10,230 bases of DNA from DAOTXK01 sp034435395 (GCA_034435395.1 DAOTXK010000075.1:1-10230); one strand, 5' to 3'. Shown: positions 1 to 8,196, counted from the first letter of the stretch. Made by a program: numbers and translations. Notes: generated by a model not told the origin, from the letters alone.

Positions 1-2858
1 CCACTATCCTGGAGGCCATTGGCCTGGCGCTGTTCGGCAGCAAGGCGTACACGCATGAGCAGTTCGTCCGGGAAGGGGCGCGGCGCGGCGAGATTGCCGT
101 GGGTTTTGTCAGCGCGGTTGATGAGCGGGAATACGAGGTGGTGCGCGGGGTTGGCAGCGGTGCGAAAACCTACATCCATGATCCGGCGCTGGGGCGGCGG
201 GTCTGTGAAGGCGTCGACGATACCCACGCCTTCATTCGTCAGCACTTGCGGGTGGATGATGAAACCGATCTGGCCGCTTTGTTTCAGGATGCCGTTGGTG
301 TGCCGCAGGGGACCATGACCGCCGTCTTTCTTGAGCCGGCCAGCGCCCGCCGGGAAACCTTCAATCGCCTGCTCCGCATCGATGAGTATGAACGTGCCTG
401 GCAAAACCTGCGGGAGACGGCCAACTATATCCAGGCTCTGATCGACAATAAAGAGCGGGAGCAGGACAGGCTGCGCGGTAAGCTGGAAGACCTGCCCGGC
501 GTTGAGACAGAGATTGAGACCCTGTCTGACCGCATCCGGGCCGAACGCGCCGAACTGGACTGCTTAACCGGGTCACTGGACGGGATCGCCCATGAGGTCG
601 AAGCGCTCGACATGCTCCAGCAGCAGTTGGACTCGCTCGACCGCCAGATCGCCGGTTGGCGGTCCGAAGTGAAGTTGCTGGAAGATCGCCTGGGCCGGGC
701 ACAGGCTGAGGTGGAGGAGGCGCAGGAGGCCGCTCAGATCGTGGCTGACACAGAGGCCGCGTATCGCGCCTATGAACGCGCCCAGGCGGAATTAACCGGG
801 CTGGAAGAAGCGCGGCAGGAGCGCGACCGGCTGGTGAGCGTGCGGCACGGCATAGAAACTGATGTGAAGCTCTGCGAGCAAGATCGCCGGCGGACAGACG
901 ACGATTTGCAGGCCGTTGAGCAGGCGGAAGCGGAATTGGAGCGGCTGGCTCCCCTGGTCGAGCAGCAGCGACGACTGGAGCAGGAAATCAGCCAGGCCCG
1001 GCAGGATCAGGAGGCTTTCCAGCAGCTGGAGCAAGCGATCGCCCAATATGGAGCGATGTTAGCGGACCTCACCCGGCGGCGCGAACAGGCGGAGGTGCGC
1101 CTGTCCCGGAATGGGGTGGTGGTGGCGCTGGAAACCCGGACCGTTCAGCCTGCCGCATCGCTGGAAGCGCAGGCCAGCACGGCCCGCGATCAGGTAGCTC
1201 AGGTGGAGGCTGCCGGTGATTGGCTAGAGGACGCCAGCAGCGACCTCCAGAGCGTCCAACAGCAAGTCGAAACCATCCGTGGGCAGCTTGAGGCGCGCCG
1301 CCAATGGCAGAAACAACTGGAGGCGGTGGTCCGGGAAGCAAATGCCACGGCGGGCCTGTTGCGGGACGCGCAGTTCAAGCTGGATCAGATCGCCCACGAG
1401 CAGCAAACGCTGGAGGGTTATCAGGCGCTGTTGAGCGTGGCGGGCGCTCGCTGCCCGGTCTGCCAGCGGCCTATGGATGAGCACGCCCGCGTCGACACAG
1501 AGGCGCACTTCGCCGCCGAACGCGAACGCCTCCGGCTCGCTTATCAGACCGCTCAGCAGGAGTTTCAGGCGGCTCAGGCCGAGGCGGACCGGCTGGCCGC
1601 CGCGCGGGCGTCCATCGATGCGCAGATCGCGGCGTTGCCCGGCGAGGCCAGCCTGGGGCCGATCCAGGCTCGTTGGGAAGATGTGGCAGCGGCTCTTGAC
1701 CGTCGCCGCACGGAGGCCGCCCGACTGTATGAGTCGGCGCTGGAGGCGTGCGACGTTCTGGCGGCCACGCTTGCCGAGCATGAGCAGCGGGCGCAGATGC
1801 TGGCGGCAAGCGGCCAGTCTCTCCCCGATTGGCAATCGCAGTTGGATGCGCTCGGCAACCCGCGGCACGATTTTGAACGGGCGCAGGAACGAGCGAATGA
1901 GCGTTCCCTGGTGGAGGCGCGGCTGGCTGAACAGCAGGCGCGGTGGGAAGAACTGCAAAACCAGCTTGAGCGGGTTGAGGCTGAACTGGCCGAGTACGCC
2001 GATCTGAATGAGCGCCTGGCGGAAGCCCAGCGAATCCGCGATGAGAACAGGGAAGATCATCAGCTACACCTGATGAAGATGGGGGTTGCGTCCGAGCTTG
2101 CCTCGCGGCAGGAGGCGCTGGCGGCGCTGCAAGAGGAGCTTGAGGCCCGCCAGGCGGCGCAGTGGCAGGCCCAGCAGGAGCGGGATGCCCTGGCGGCAAC
2201 GTATGACGCGGATGCCCACCAGGCGCGCCGCGCTGAACTGCGCGAGCTGGACATGCGCCGGGTGGAGGTTCAGACCCGGTTGAGTGAACATGAGGAGACA
2301 TTACAGGCCCGGCAGCAGAAGCTGGCCGAGCTGGAACAGGCCGGGCGGCAACTGGCGCAGCAGGAGCGGGAACATGAGCGGCTGCTGGCACGGCACCAAG
2401 CCTTTGAGTTCGTGCGGAACAGCATCCGCCAGGCCGGGCCGAAGATCACGCAGCAGTTGGTGCGCCTGATCGCCGAGCGGGCCAATCGCATCTTTGTCGA
2501 CATCATCGGCGATCCGGGCTTTGTGCTCAACTGGAGCGACGATTATGCTGTCAGCCTCACCTACCGGGGCGAGCAACGGGATTTTCAACTGCTGTCCGGC
2601 GGGGAGCAGATGGCGGCGGCGATTGCGGTGCGGCTGGCCCTGCTGACGCAGCTGGCCAACGTCCAGTTTGCTTTTTTTGACGAGCCGACGGCCAACCTGG
2701 ATGAAGCCCGTCGGAGTCAGCTGGCGGAAAGCCTGGGGGAGATGCGGAGCCTGCGGCAGTTGTTCGTCATCAGCCACGATGACACGTTTGAGCAGGAGAG
2801 TTATCACGTCATTCAGATTCGAAAGGAAGATGGCCTGAGCCAGGTGAAAATCCTATGA
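1..2858 (+). CDS. Rad50/SbcC-like zinc-hook ATPase (5' partial)
   Basis: ABC/SMC-type ATPase of the Rad50/SbcC family, expected to work with an Mre11/SbcD nuclease in tethering and processing DNA double-strand ends. The reading frame is open from base 3 and already encodes the helix after Walker A (TILEAIGLALFG). The Walker A loop and true start therefore lie just upstream of the window, and the ATG at 99 is internal. Of 951 visible residues, roughly 140-790 are Glu/Gln/Arg/Ala-rich heptad-like coiled coil, interrupted in the middle by the zinc-hook motif CPVC (Cys484 and Cys487, bases 1452-1463). The C-terminal ATPase half has the ABC signature LSGGE (Ser865), Walker B FAFFDEP (Asp893, Glu894), the D-loop ANLDE and the switch His in ISHDD (His925). 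The CxxC hook separates it from SMC proteins. It ends in a 4-base ATGA overlap with the NurA gene, which implies coupling. SbcC and Rad50 cannot be separated by eye, but the NurA/HerA context favours a Rad50-like role. Confidence 0.93.
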   Translation, partial: TILEAIGLALFGSKAYTHEQFVREGARRGEIAVGFVSAVDEREYEVVRGVGSGAKTYIHDPALGRRVCEGVDDTHAFIRQHLRVDDETDLAALFQDAVGVPQGTMTAVFLEPASARRETFNRLLRIDEYERAWQNLRETANYIQALIDNKEREQDRLRGKLEDLPGVETEIETLSDRIRAERAELDCLTGSLDGIAHEVEALDMLQQQLDSLDRQIAGWRSEVKLLEDRLGRAQAEVEEAQEAAQIVADTEAAYRAYERAQAELTGLEEARQERDRLVSVRHGIETDVKLCEQDRRRTDDDLQAVEQAEAELERLAPLVEQQRRLEQEISQARQDQEAFQQLEQAIAQYGAMLADLTRRREQAEVRLSRNGVVVALETRTVQPAASLEAQASTARDQVAQVEAAGDWLEDASSDLQSVQQQVETIRGQLEARRQWQKQLEAVVREANATAGLLRDAQFKLDQIAHEQQTLEGYQALLSVAGARCPVCQRPMDEHARVDTEAHFAAERERLRLAYQTAQQEFQAAQAEADRLAAARASIDAQIAALPGEASLGPIQARWEDVAAALDRRRTEAARLYESALEACDVLAATLAEHEQRAQMLAASGQSLPDWQSQLDALGNPRHDFERAQERANERSLVEARLAEQQARWEELQNQLERVEAELAEYADLNERLAEAQRIRDENREDHQLHLMKMGVASELASRQEALAALQEELEARQAAQWQAQQERDALAATYDADAHQARRAELRELDMRRVEVQTRLSEHEETLQARQQKLAELEQAGRQLAQQEREHERLLARHQAFEFVRNSIRQAGPKITQQLVRLIAERANRIFVDIIGDPGFVLNWSDDYAVSLTYRGEQRDFQLLSGGEQMAAAIAVRLALLTQLANVQFAFFDEPTANLDEARRSQLAESLGEMRSLRQLFVISHDDTFEQESYHVIQIRKEDGLSQVKIL

Positions 2859-4063
2859 CTCCCTTGTATGTCGACCGTGTCACCAGCGCGTTAAACAGCA
2901 ATCGCGATCGTTTCAAACACGGTGAAGAGGCAGTCTCTCATCATATCCGGCGGCTGCGTAAGAACTTGAAACACTTCGAAGGGATGTCTACAGCCGAGGT
3001 TGAGGCGGCGCTGGCGCAACTGGCGCAGTCAGGCGAGTCCCGTTTCGGCGCACGGCCCACCAGGGAGCAGGATGAACAGCCGTTCATCATCCCGTTCCGG
3101 GAAGGGCGCGGCTGGCCTCATCACCATTCGGCGCGGCAGTGGGCAGCCGCTGTGCTGGAAGACGTGACCACGTTCGCGGCTGACGGTTCGGTCATCGAAC
3201 CCAGCGGCGATATGTCTGTATCGGTTGGCCTGGTGCAGATCGGTTGGTTTGAGAATCCGCATGACCCGGCGGTCCCATACGTGAAAGACGTGGATGTGGA
3301 GGTTGTTTTGCCGGAAGACCTCCGGGGCGATCCTTCTGGAGTGGAAATCGGCTGGCGGCGATACCAGGGGGAAACCGCGCGCGCGGTCGCGTTCATGAAG
3401 GCCCACGCCGGGCGGCCACGCGCCATTGCCTTTCTCGATGGCACGCTGACCATCTCGTTCGTGCGGGGGTTGCCTGAAGACCGCCAGGATCAGTACCGGG
3501 ATTGTGTGAATGAGTTGATTGAGGTGTCCGAGCAGACCGGTGTCCCGGCGGTTGGTTACGTCGATTCCAGCGATTCCATCGATTTTTTGAGCCTGATGCT
3601 CAGCGTCACCACCAACGCCAAATATGGGTACGAAAAACTGCGGCCCCTGCGGGTCGCTGATTCCGGCCTGCTGCATTATCATAACCCGCCCCTGCGGTGG
3701 GGCGACCGCTGCCGGACGTACATCTGCGACCGCGACGACGGGGTGTTGGGGAACGAATATTATGACCGGATTTGTTTCACCTATTTGCAGATGACCCAGC
3801 ACAACCCCCCGGCGCGGCTGGAAATTCCCCGCTGGGTGTTTGAGGATCGCGAGCGGTATGAGTGGGTGTTGGACGTGGTGCGAGCGGAATGTATCGTCGG
3901 GGTGGGTTACCCTTATCCGCTGGAGACCGCCGACGCCGTTGCCGTGTTGAGCATGCAGGATCGCGAGCGTTTTTACCGGTTGTTTCAAGGGTTCGCCGCC
4001 GAAAACGACATCCCGGTGCGCTTCAGCCGGAAGTCGATCAGCAAACGTGGGCGGCGCTTGTGA
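2855..4063 (+). CDS. nurA: NurA-family nuclease
   Basis: Probable NurA nuclease (402 aa). In archaea NurA is a dimeric 5'-3' exonuclease/endonuclease that docks on the HerA translocase during end resection. The RNase H-like fold is indicated by motif I FAADGS (Asp110), a second acidic strand AFLDGTL (Asp195), the YVDSSDSIDFL segment (235-245), a GDR motif (283-285) and a C-terminal block with RLEIPRW (321-327) followed by GYPYPLETADAVAVLS (351-366). The first 60 residues are probably helical. The ATG overlaps the Rad50-like stop codon as ATGA, with AGGTG at 2842-2846 as a plausible ribosome site. The next gene follows after 11 nt. One oddity is that a conserved His reported late in archaeal NurA seems to be replaced by Asp360; this may be normal for bacterial members. 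The family call rests on motif order and neighbours, and I am confident of it. Activity is not shown by sequence alone. Confidence 0.85.
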   Translation: MTPLYVDRVTSALNSNRDRFKHGEEAVSHHIRRLRKNLKHFEGMSTAEVEAALAQLAQSGESRFGARPTREQDEQPFIIPFREGRGWPHHHSARQWAAAVLEDVTTFAADGSVIEPSGDMSVSVGLVQIGWFENPHDPAVPYVKDVDVEVVLPEDLRGDPSGVEIGWRRYQGETARAVAFMKAHAGRPRAIAFLDGTLTISFVRGLPEDRQDQYRDCVNELIEVSEQTGVPAVGYVDSSDSIDFLSLMLSVTTNAKYGYEKLRPLRVADSGLLHYHNPPLRWGDRCRTYICDRDDGVLGNEYYDRICFTYLQMTQHNPPARLEIPRWVFEDRERYEWVLDVVRAECIVGVGYPYPLETADAVAVLSMQDRERFYRLFQGFAAENDIPVRFSRKSISKRGRRL

Positions 4064-4068
4064 GGAGG
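4063..4068 (+). promoter_or_regulatory. Strong Shine-Dalgarno for the HAS-like gene
   Basis: AGGAGG, 6 nt before a GTG codon at 4075, overlapping the NurA stop codon. It supports the GTG as the true start of the following gene. Confidence 0.75.
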
Positions 4069-4074
4069 TGAGCG

Positions 4075-4677
4075 GTGGGACTGCCACTGGGTAAGATTGT
4101 GAAGTCGAATGGGCACACCGACTACGTGTGCCAGATTTACGGCGCGAAAGAAGTCGCCGATGTGCCGCAGGCCTCCAACTACGCCCTGGGGACGTTCGTC
4201 AGCATTGAGTTGGGCGAAGCCTGGGCGGGGTATCTGGTCGGGTTGATTTACGACACCGTGCTCCTGAACCCGGATTTCGGGCGGTTGGGGCCTCGTCTGT
4301 CTTCGGAATCGGAGCTGATGATGTTCGCGCCGGATTATTTGAACGAGCGAGCGGTGCTGGTTGGGGTCACGGCCATCGGGCGAATCACGTCCAGGGGGCG
4401 CGTCATGCAGGGCGTGCCGCTGCTGGCGGCCAGCAATGACGCGCAGGTGCATCAGATGGACGACGACCAGATTCGGGATTTCCATCTGGCAGGGGATGCC
4501 GTCAATCTGGTCTACCTGCCGGTGCTGCTCCAACAGGACAATCCGCTGGCGTATCATCTGGCTCGCATTGTGCTGGAACGGCTGGCCGATCTGCTGCCAG
4601 AGTATCGAGCCGAGATGGCCGTTCTGGCCGATGACCTGACCTGGCGGGCACAAATTGGACCGATGGGAGGTTTGTGA
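4075..4677 (+). CDS. Stand-alone HAS-barrel-like protein of the NurA-HerA operon
   Basis: A 200-aa protein between the nuclease and translocase genes. I do not recognise a named family. The GTG start is fixed by AGGAGG 6 nt upstream. Residues 1-120 are beta-rich and begin LGKIVKSNG, then alternate short hydrophobic strands (DYVCQIYG, TFVSIELGE, AGYLVGLIYD, AVLVGVTAIG). This resembles the HAS-barrel found at the N terminus of HerA ATPases. The stretch GVPLLAASNDAQVHQM (113-128) lines up with GTPLALADNDYLSHV in the downstream HerA, where it leads into the ATPase domain. Here no Walker motif follows. Residues 158-188 look helical instead (NPLAYHLARIVLERLADLLPEY). There is no signal peptide or membrane segment. 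The stop codon overlaps the HerA start by one base. Inference: it is an adaptor or decoy subunit contacting NurA or HerA, or a degenerate HerA paralogue. The gene is certain and the role is not. Confidence 0.8.
   Translation: MGLPLGKIVKSNGHTDYVCQIYGAKEVADVPQASNYALGTFVSIELGEAWAGYLVGLIYDTVLLNPDFGRLGPRLSSESELMMFAPDYLNERAVLVGVTAIGRITSRGRVMQGVPLLAASNDAQVHQMDDDQIRDFHLAGDAVNLVYLPVLLQQDNPLAYHLARIVLERLADLLPEYRAEMAVLADDLTWRAQIGPMGGL
4666..4670 (+). promoter_or_regulatory. Shine-Dalgarno deciding the HerA start
   Basis: GGAGG lies 6 nt before the ATG at 4677 but only 3 nt before the in-frame GTG at 4674, so the ATG is the better start. It sits inside the end of the preceding gene, as expected for coupled translation. 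Confidence 0.65.
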
Positions 4678-6344
4678 TGGGCGATCCACTGGGACGCGCC
4701 AAGGGTCCGGGGCCAACCCCGCACAGTTTTTTGTTTGTCTCGCCGGATACCGGACAGCGGCTTAAAGTGGGGGAGTTTATCACCTATCAGGCGCAGGTGA
4801 ATGGAGAACAGCAGACCGTCCTGGCGCGGGTGACGGAGCGCCGCCCGGTGCGCCTGTACCCCAATGGCTTCTCCGGCGACCCTCAGGTCGATCCCAACCG
4901 GGTGGCGGCTTTCGTCGGCTACACCGGAGGGACCGCCGAGCTGTTCGAAATGACGGCGGAAGTGATCGGTTACTATGATGAAGGGCTGCGCGACTTCGTC
5001 AATCCGCGCGTGCCGCCGCGGGTGGGGACGCCGCTGGCCCTGGCGGATAATGATTATCTGTCGCACGTCCTGAGCCGCGCCCAGCCGGACGAGGTCGGCG
5101 CGGCCACCATCGGCTGGTTGCTGAGCCGACCCAAAGACGAAGTCCCGATTGCCATCGACGTGGGGGCGGTGGTCAGCACGCATCTGGCGATCATCGCCAG
5201 CACGGGCGCGGGCAAGAGTTATGCGGCCAGCGTGTTGATTGAAGAGATGCTCCGGCCCAATAACCGGGCGGCAGTGCTGGTCATCGACCCCCACGGCGAG
5301 TACCAGACTCTGGACGAGCTATCGAGGCACAAAGCGCTGCGCGGCGATGGTTACATCCCGGAAGCCCGCATCTACCGGCCCGGCGATGTCAAAATCCGGG
5401 TGGGCACGCTGGAACAGGGTGATCTGCGTTACCTGCTGCCCAATGTCTCCGAGCGGATGAGCTACGTGCTGGGGCGGGCCTACCGCCGCGCCCAGTCGGC
5501 CAGCCGCAACCGTTGTGGGCAGGAAGACCGCTGGACGTTGCAGGAATTGATCGACGCGCTCGATGAGATCGGCGATAACGAAGCCGACGCTTTTGACCGG
5601 GGATCGGCCAACGCTGTGTTGTGGCGCTTACACAGCACGATCACCACTGGGCCGGGACAGATTTTTGACGATGTCGAACAGACGCCGCTTCGGGAGCTGT
5701 TCCGGCCGGGCCGGTGCACGGTGATGCAGCTCAGCCAGGTGGACGCCCGGCAGCAGCAGGTCATCGTGGCGGCGTTGCTCCGGCGCATATTTTATGCCCG
5801 TCTGCGGACCGAGAACCGCCAGGTCTTCGAGGGCGACGATTATTACCTGCCATATCCGGTGTTCGTGTTGATCGAGGAGGCGCACAACTTCGCCCCCGCC
5901 GGGGTGGATATTGTCACTACCGGCATCCTCAAGACGATTCTGGCCGAAGGGCGTAAGTTTGGCGTTGGCGTCGGTCTGATCAGGCAGCGGCCCGGCAAAC
6001 TCGATTCCGATGTGCTCTCGCAGTGCAACACCCAGTTCCTGTTGCGCATCGTCAATCCGGTTGATCAGGATAAGGTGGCCGGGAGTGTGGAGAGCGTGGG
6101 CCGTGACCTGCTGCGGGAACTGCCGGCCCTGACCAAGGGGCAGGCCATCATCGCCGGGGCAGCGGTCAACACGCCGGTGCTGTGCCATATCCGGGCGCGC
6201 CATACCCCGCACGGCGCGGAAGACCCCTCTGCGCCGGACCAATGGCTGGCGTACTTTGGGGTGGCGCAGACCCAGCGGCGCAACCGCGAGTCAGCCCCCC
6301 TCCAGGGGCCGTCGCGCCGGTCGCGGCTGTTCCGGGACGACTGA
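4677..6344 (+). CDS. herA: HerA-type DNA translocase/helicase ATPase
   Basis: Hexameric FtsK/HerA-superfamily ATPase (555 aa from the ATG at 4677). In the known archaeal complex it pumps duplex DNA into NurA. Residues 1-130 form a beta-rich HAS-barrel-like domain ending in PPRVGTPLALADNDYL. The RecA-like domain carries Walker A STGAGKS (Lys180), the HerA-type DPHGEY motif soon after, Walker B VFVLIEEAHNF (Glu400, Glu401), and the typical C-terminal block RQRPGKLDSDVLSQCNTQFLLRIVNPVDQ. Length fits HerA (about 500-600 aa). No membrane segments are present, which argues against FtsK. The start overlaps the previous stop as TGATG. One oddity is Arg436 just before QRP, where HerA proteins usually have Ser or Thr (ISQRP). 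The last 50 residues are basic and Pro/Ser-rich, probably a flexible tail. It is the last gene of the operon, with a hairpin 12 nt downstream. Confidence 0.92.
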   Translation: MGDPLGRAKGPGPTPHSFLFVSPDTGQRLKVGEFITYQAQVNGEQQTVLARVTERRPVRLYPNGFSGDPQVDPNRVAAFVGYTGGTAELFEMTAEVIGYYDEGLRDFVNPRVPPRVGTPLALADNDYLSHVLSRAQPDEVGAATIGWLLSRPKDEVPIAIDVGAVVSTHLAIIASTGAGKSYAASVLIEEMLRPNNRAAVLVIDPHGEYQTLDELSRHKALRGDGYIPEARIYRPGDVKIRVGTLEQGDLRYLLPNVSERMSYVLGRAYRRAQSASRNRCGQEDRWTLQELIDALDEIGDNEADAFDRGSANAVLWRLHSTITTGPGQIFDDVEQTPLRELFRPGRCTVMQLSQVDARQQQVIVAALLRRIFYARLRTENRQVFEGDDYYLPYPVFVLIEEAHNFAPAGVDIVTTGILKTILAEGRKFGVGVGLIRQRPGKLDSDVLSQCNTQFLLRIVNPVDQDKVAGSVESVGRDLLRELPALTKGQAIIAGAAVNTPVLCHIRARHTPHGAEDPSAPDQWLAYFGVAQTQRRNRESAPLQGPSRRSRLFRDD

Positions 6345-6356
6345 AGTTCCACCGGC

Positions 6357-6375
6357 GATGGCCTGAGGGGCCGTC
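6357..6375 (+). terminator. Hairpin after herA, possible terminator
   Basis: A 7-bp stem GATGGCC/GGCCGTC (one G-T pair) with a 5-nt loop begins 12 nt after the herA stop. No T-run follows, so it is not a textbook intrinsic terminator. It may stabilise the 3' end or be coincidental in GC-rich DNA. Confidence 0.3.
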
Positions 6376-6420
6376 CCCAGGCTGTTCCGCTGTCATTGGA
6401 GAGACGGTTGGGACTACTGC

Positions 6421-6449
6421 TTGTTTGCCCTGGCCGTTTCGTGTAGAGT
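6421..6449 (+). promoter_or_regulatory. Possible sigma70-type promoter for the sortase gene
   Basis: TTGTTT and TAGAGT are separated by exactly 17 bp, about 110 bp upstream of the sortase start, in the 216-bp gap after herA. The hexamers are only moderate matches (3/6 and 4/6), so this is a tentative call. The rest of the gap shows no coding signal. Confidence 0.3.
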
Positions 6450-6560
6450 CGGGAGCGCCGGGCCGGGATACGGATCGTTTTGTTGCCCGTTCATGGGCCA
6501 GTCATGCCAGTTCTGTGCGTCGGGCCATGTCGTCCGCCAGTGTGTTAAGGTCGCGGAAAG

Positions 6561-7214
6561 ATGCGCTCTCCTTATGAACGTCAGCGGAGAACCCCTTTGT
6601 CTGGGTGCGCGCTCCTGCCCATGGCGGTGCTGGTGGCCCTCATCTTCTTCGCCTGGACGCAGTTCGTGTTGTCGTCGCCCTCGCCGGGAGGACAGACGCC
6701 AATCCTGACGCCGACCATGCCTGACCGGCTGACGCGCCAGGATGTGCTGCCCACGCCAACCCCTGATGTGAACGCTCCGCCGCGAACCATCACCTTCCCC
6801 GGCGCGTTGCTCACGTCGCGTATCATCGAGGCGGTGCGCACCCCGACCAGCTGGGAGACGCGTTATCTGGGCGATGCCGTCGGCCATTTACAGGGCACAA
6901 GCTGGCTGGGGGAGGCAGGGGGCAACATCGTGCTGGCCGGGCATGTGGAGACGGCGCTCGGCGAGCCGGGGCCGTTTGCTCACCTGTTTGAGGCGCAGAT
7001 CGGCGATCGGGTGATCCTGCGAGAGGGCGGTTACGAGCAGGCATACCAGGTGGTGACGATCCAGCGTGCTGCTCCCGACGCCGTGAGTTATGTGACCCAG
7101 GATGGCGTGCCGCGTCTGACGTTGATCACCTGCACCGATTGGGACATTGACGTGCAGACTTACCTGAGCCGGCTGGTTGTGGTGGCTGAACCAGTTGACT
7201 CCGATGATGGCTGA
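6561..7214 (+). CDS. Membrane-anchored sortase-family transpeptidase
   Basis: Sortase-fold cysteine transpeptidase (217 aa), acting outside the cell membrane to cleave a sorting signal and join the protein to an amine acceptor. A short basic N terminus is followed by a membrane segment at about 17-37 (ALLPMAVLVALIFFAW), then a Pro/Thr-rich linker (38-80, including LPTPTPD) and the catalytic barrel. The triad is visible: His128 in NIVLAGH, Cys191 in LTLITCT, and Arg204 in SRLVVVAE. FAHLFEAQIGDRVIL is also typical of the family. Length fits class D/E/F-like sortases, and class is not assignable by eye. The ATG at 6561 has AAGG 10 nt upstream and a closer GGAAAG. A second in-frame ATG at 6621 would cut off part of the anchor. 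No LPXTG-type substrate is encoded in the window, so the target is unknown. Its end overlaps the ROK kinase start. Confidence 0.88.
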   Translation: MRSPYERQRRTPLSGCALLPMAVLVALIFFAWTQFVLSSPSPGGQTPILTPTMPDRLTRQDVLPTPTPDVNAPPRTITFPGALLTSRIIEAVRTPTSWETRYLGDAVGHLQGTSWLGEAGGNIVLAGHVETALGEPGPFAHLFEAQIGDRVILREGGYEQAYQVVTIQRAAPDAVSYVTQDGVPRLTLITCTDWDIDVQTYLSRLVVVAEPVDSDDG

Positions 7215-8196
7215 CCAGTTCATGGGTGACGGGGCGTCAACATCACGCCGGACCATGATCGGCGCGGTCGATATTGGGGGCACCAAGATCGCCGCCGGTA
7301 TGGTCGATGCGTCCGGTCGGGTGCTGGCGCGGGCGGAGTGCCCGACGGCCCCTGAGCGTGGCTTTGCCGACGCGCTGGCCCGGATTGTTGCCCTGCTCCA
7401 GGAGACCGGGGAGCAGGCCGGCGGGACGCTGTGTGGCATTGGCATCGGGTGCACCGGACCGGTTGATCCCATGAGAGGAACGATCGGCGATGTGGAGTTT
7501 CTGACCGGGTGGGAAGGGGCGGAACTGGTCGCCGAATTATCGCGTCGTTTTGATCGGCCGGCGGCGATGGAAAACGATGCGGATGCGGCGGCGTTGGCGG
7601 AGGCCCGGTGGGGGGCTGGGCGAGGGGCCTCCAAGTTCGTTTATGTGACCATCAGCACGGGTATCGGCGGCGGTTTGATCATTGACGGTCAGCTCTACCG
7701 TGGCGTCAACGGTGCCCATCCGGAGATAGGCCATCATGTCATCGATCCGTCTGGGCCGGCCTGTGCCTGTGGCGCGCGTGGCTGCTGGGAGAGCCTGGCC
7801 AGTGGACCGGCCCTGGCGTCGTGGTTTAATGCCCGGTTTTCGGCTGTGTCCGGTTCGGCAGAGGTTCTTGACGCCCGGCGCATCTGTGCGCTGGCCGAAC
7901 GCGGCGATCCGCACGCCCTGGCAGCGGTAGACCGCGAGGGATACTATCTTGGTCTGGGGTTGGCCAATCTCATCACGCTCTTCACGCCGGATGTGATCGC
8001 CCTCGGCGGGGGCTTGATGCGCAGCCGCCACCTGTTTTGGGAGAGGATAGCACAAACCATCCGGGCCGTTTGCGGCTTCGTGCCTCATCAGCAGGTTCGC
8101 CTGATCCCGGCGGCGCTGGGGAGTGATGTGGGCCTGATTGGCGCCGCCTGTGCGTGGCTTAACCGCTTTGGGGAAGAAGACCGGGCGGACGGCTAA
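7204..8196 (+). CDS. ROK-family sugar kinase (glucokinase-like)
   Basis: ROK-family kinase (330 aa from the ATG at 7204), likely phosphorylating glucose or a related hexose or N-acetylhexosamine in the cytoplasm. Motifs present are the phosphate loop AVDIGGTK (21-28), ENDADAAA with catalytic Asp125, STGIGGGLI (151-159), the sugar-binding EIGH (Glu174, His177), the ROK zinc signature CACGARGCWE (Cys187, Cys189, Cys194, with His177 as the likely fourth ligand), and ALGGGL near the C terminus. No helix-turn-helix precedes it, so it is a kinase and not a NagC/XylR-type repressor. The start is uncertain. ATGs at 7204 and 7207 overlap the sortase stop, which suggests coupling, while 7255 (MIGAVDIGGTK) would give 313 aa, closer to ordinary glucokinases. 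None has a clear Shine-Dalgarno. Substrate cannot be read from the sequence, and the link to the sortase is probably only positional. Confidence 0.9.
   Translation: MMADQFMGDGASTSRRTMIGAVDIGGTKIAAGMVDASGRVLARAECPTAPERGFADALARIVALLQETGEQAGGTLCGIGIGCTGPVDPMRGTIGDVEFLTGWEGAELVAELSRRFDRPAAMENDADAAALAEARWGAGRGASKFVYVTISTGIGGGLIIDGQLYRGVNGAHPEIGHHVIDPSGPACACGARGCWESLASGPALASWFNARFSAVSGSAEVLDARRICALAERGDPHALAAVDREGYYLGLGLANLITLFTPDVIALGGGLMRSRHLFWERIAQTIRAVCGFVPHQQVRLIPAALGSDVGLIGAACAWLNRFGEEDRADG

Noticed and set aside
1224..2391. Long minus-strand open frames opposite the Rad50-like coiled coil
   Set aside because: They lie opposite a gene with clear motifs, have low-complexity Pro/Arg/Ala composition and show no domain. 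High GC produces such frames.
3029..4087. A 352-codon minus-strand open frame opposite NurA
   Set aside because: It is the antisense of a well-supported gene, with no recognisable motif and no matching operon context.
4554..5294. Minus-strand open frame across the HAS-like/HerA junction
   Set aside because: It overlaps two strongly supported plus-strand genes and has no domain signal.
1..6344. The Rad50-NurA-HerA cluster as a dedicated anti-phage island
   Set aside because: No effector domain (such as SIR2 or DUF4297), mobile element or composition shift is visible. A DNA repair role explains the set more simply.
6182..6577. Plus-strand open frame spanning the herA end and the gap before the sortase
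   Set aside because: Pro/Arg/Ala-rich composition, overlap with the HerA C terminus in another frame, and no ribosome site or motif.
6744..6770. LPTPTPD in the sortase linker as a possible self-sorting signal
   Set aside because: Sorting signals sit near the C terminus ahead of a hydrophobic segment and basic tail. This lies in a Pro/Thr-rich linker after the N-terminal anchor.
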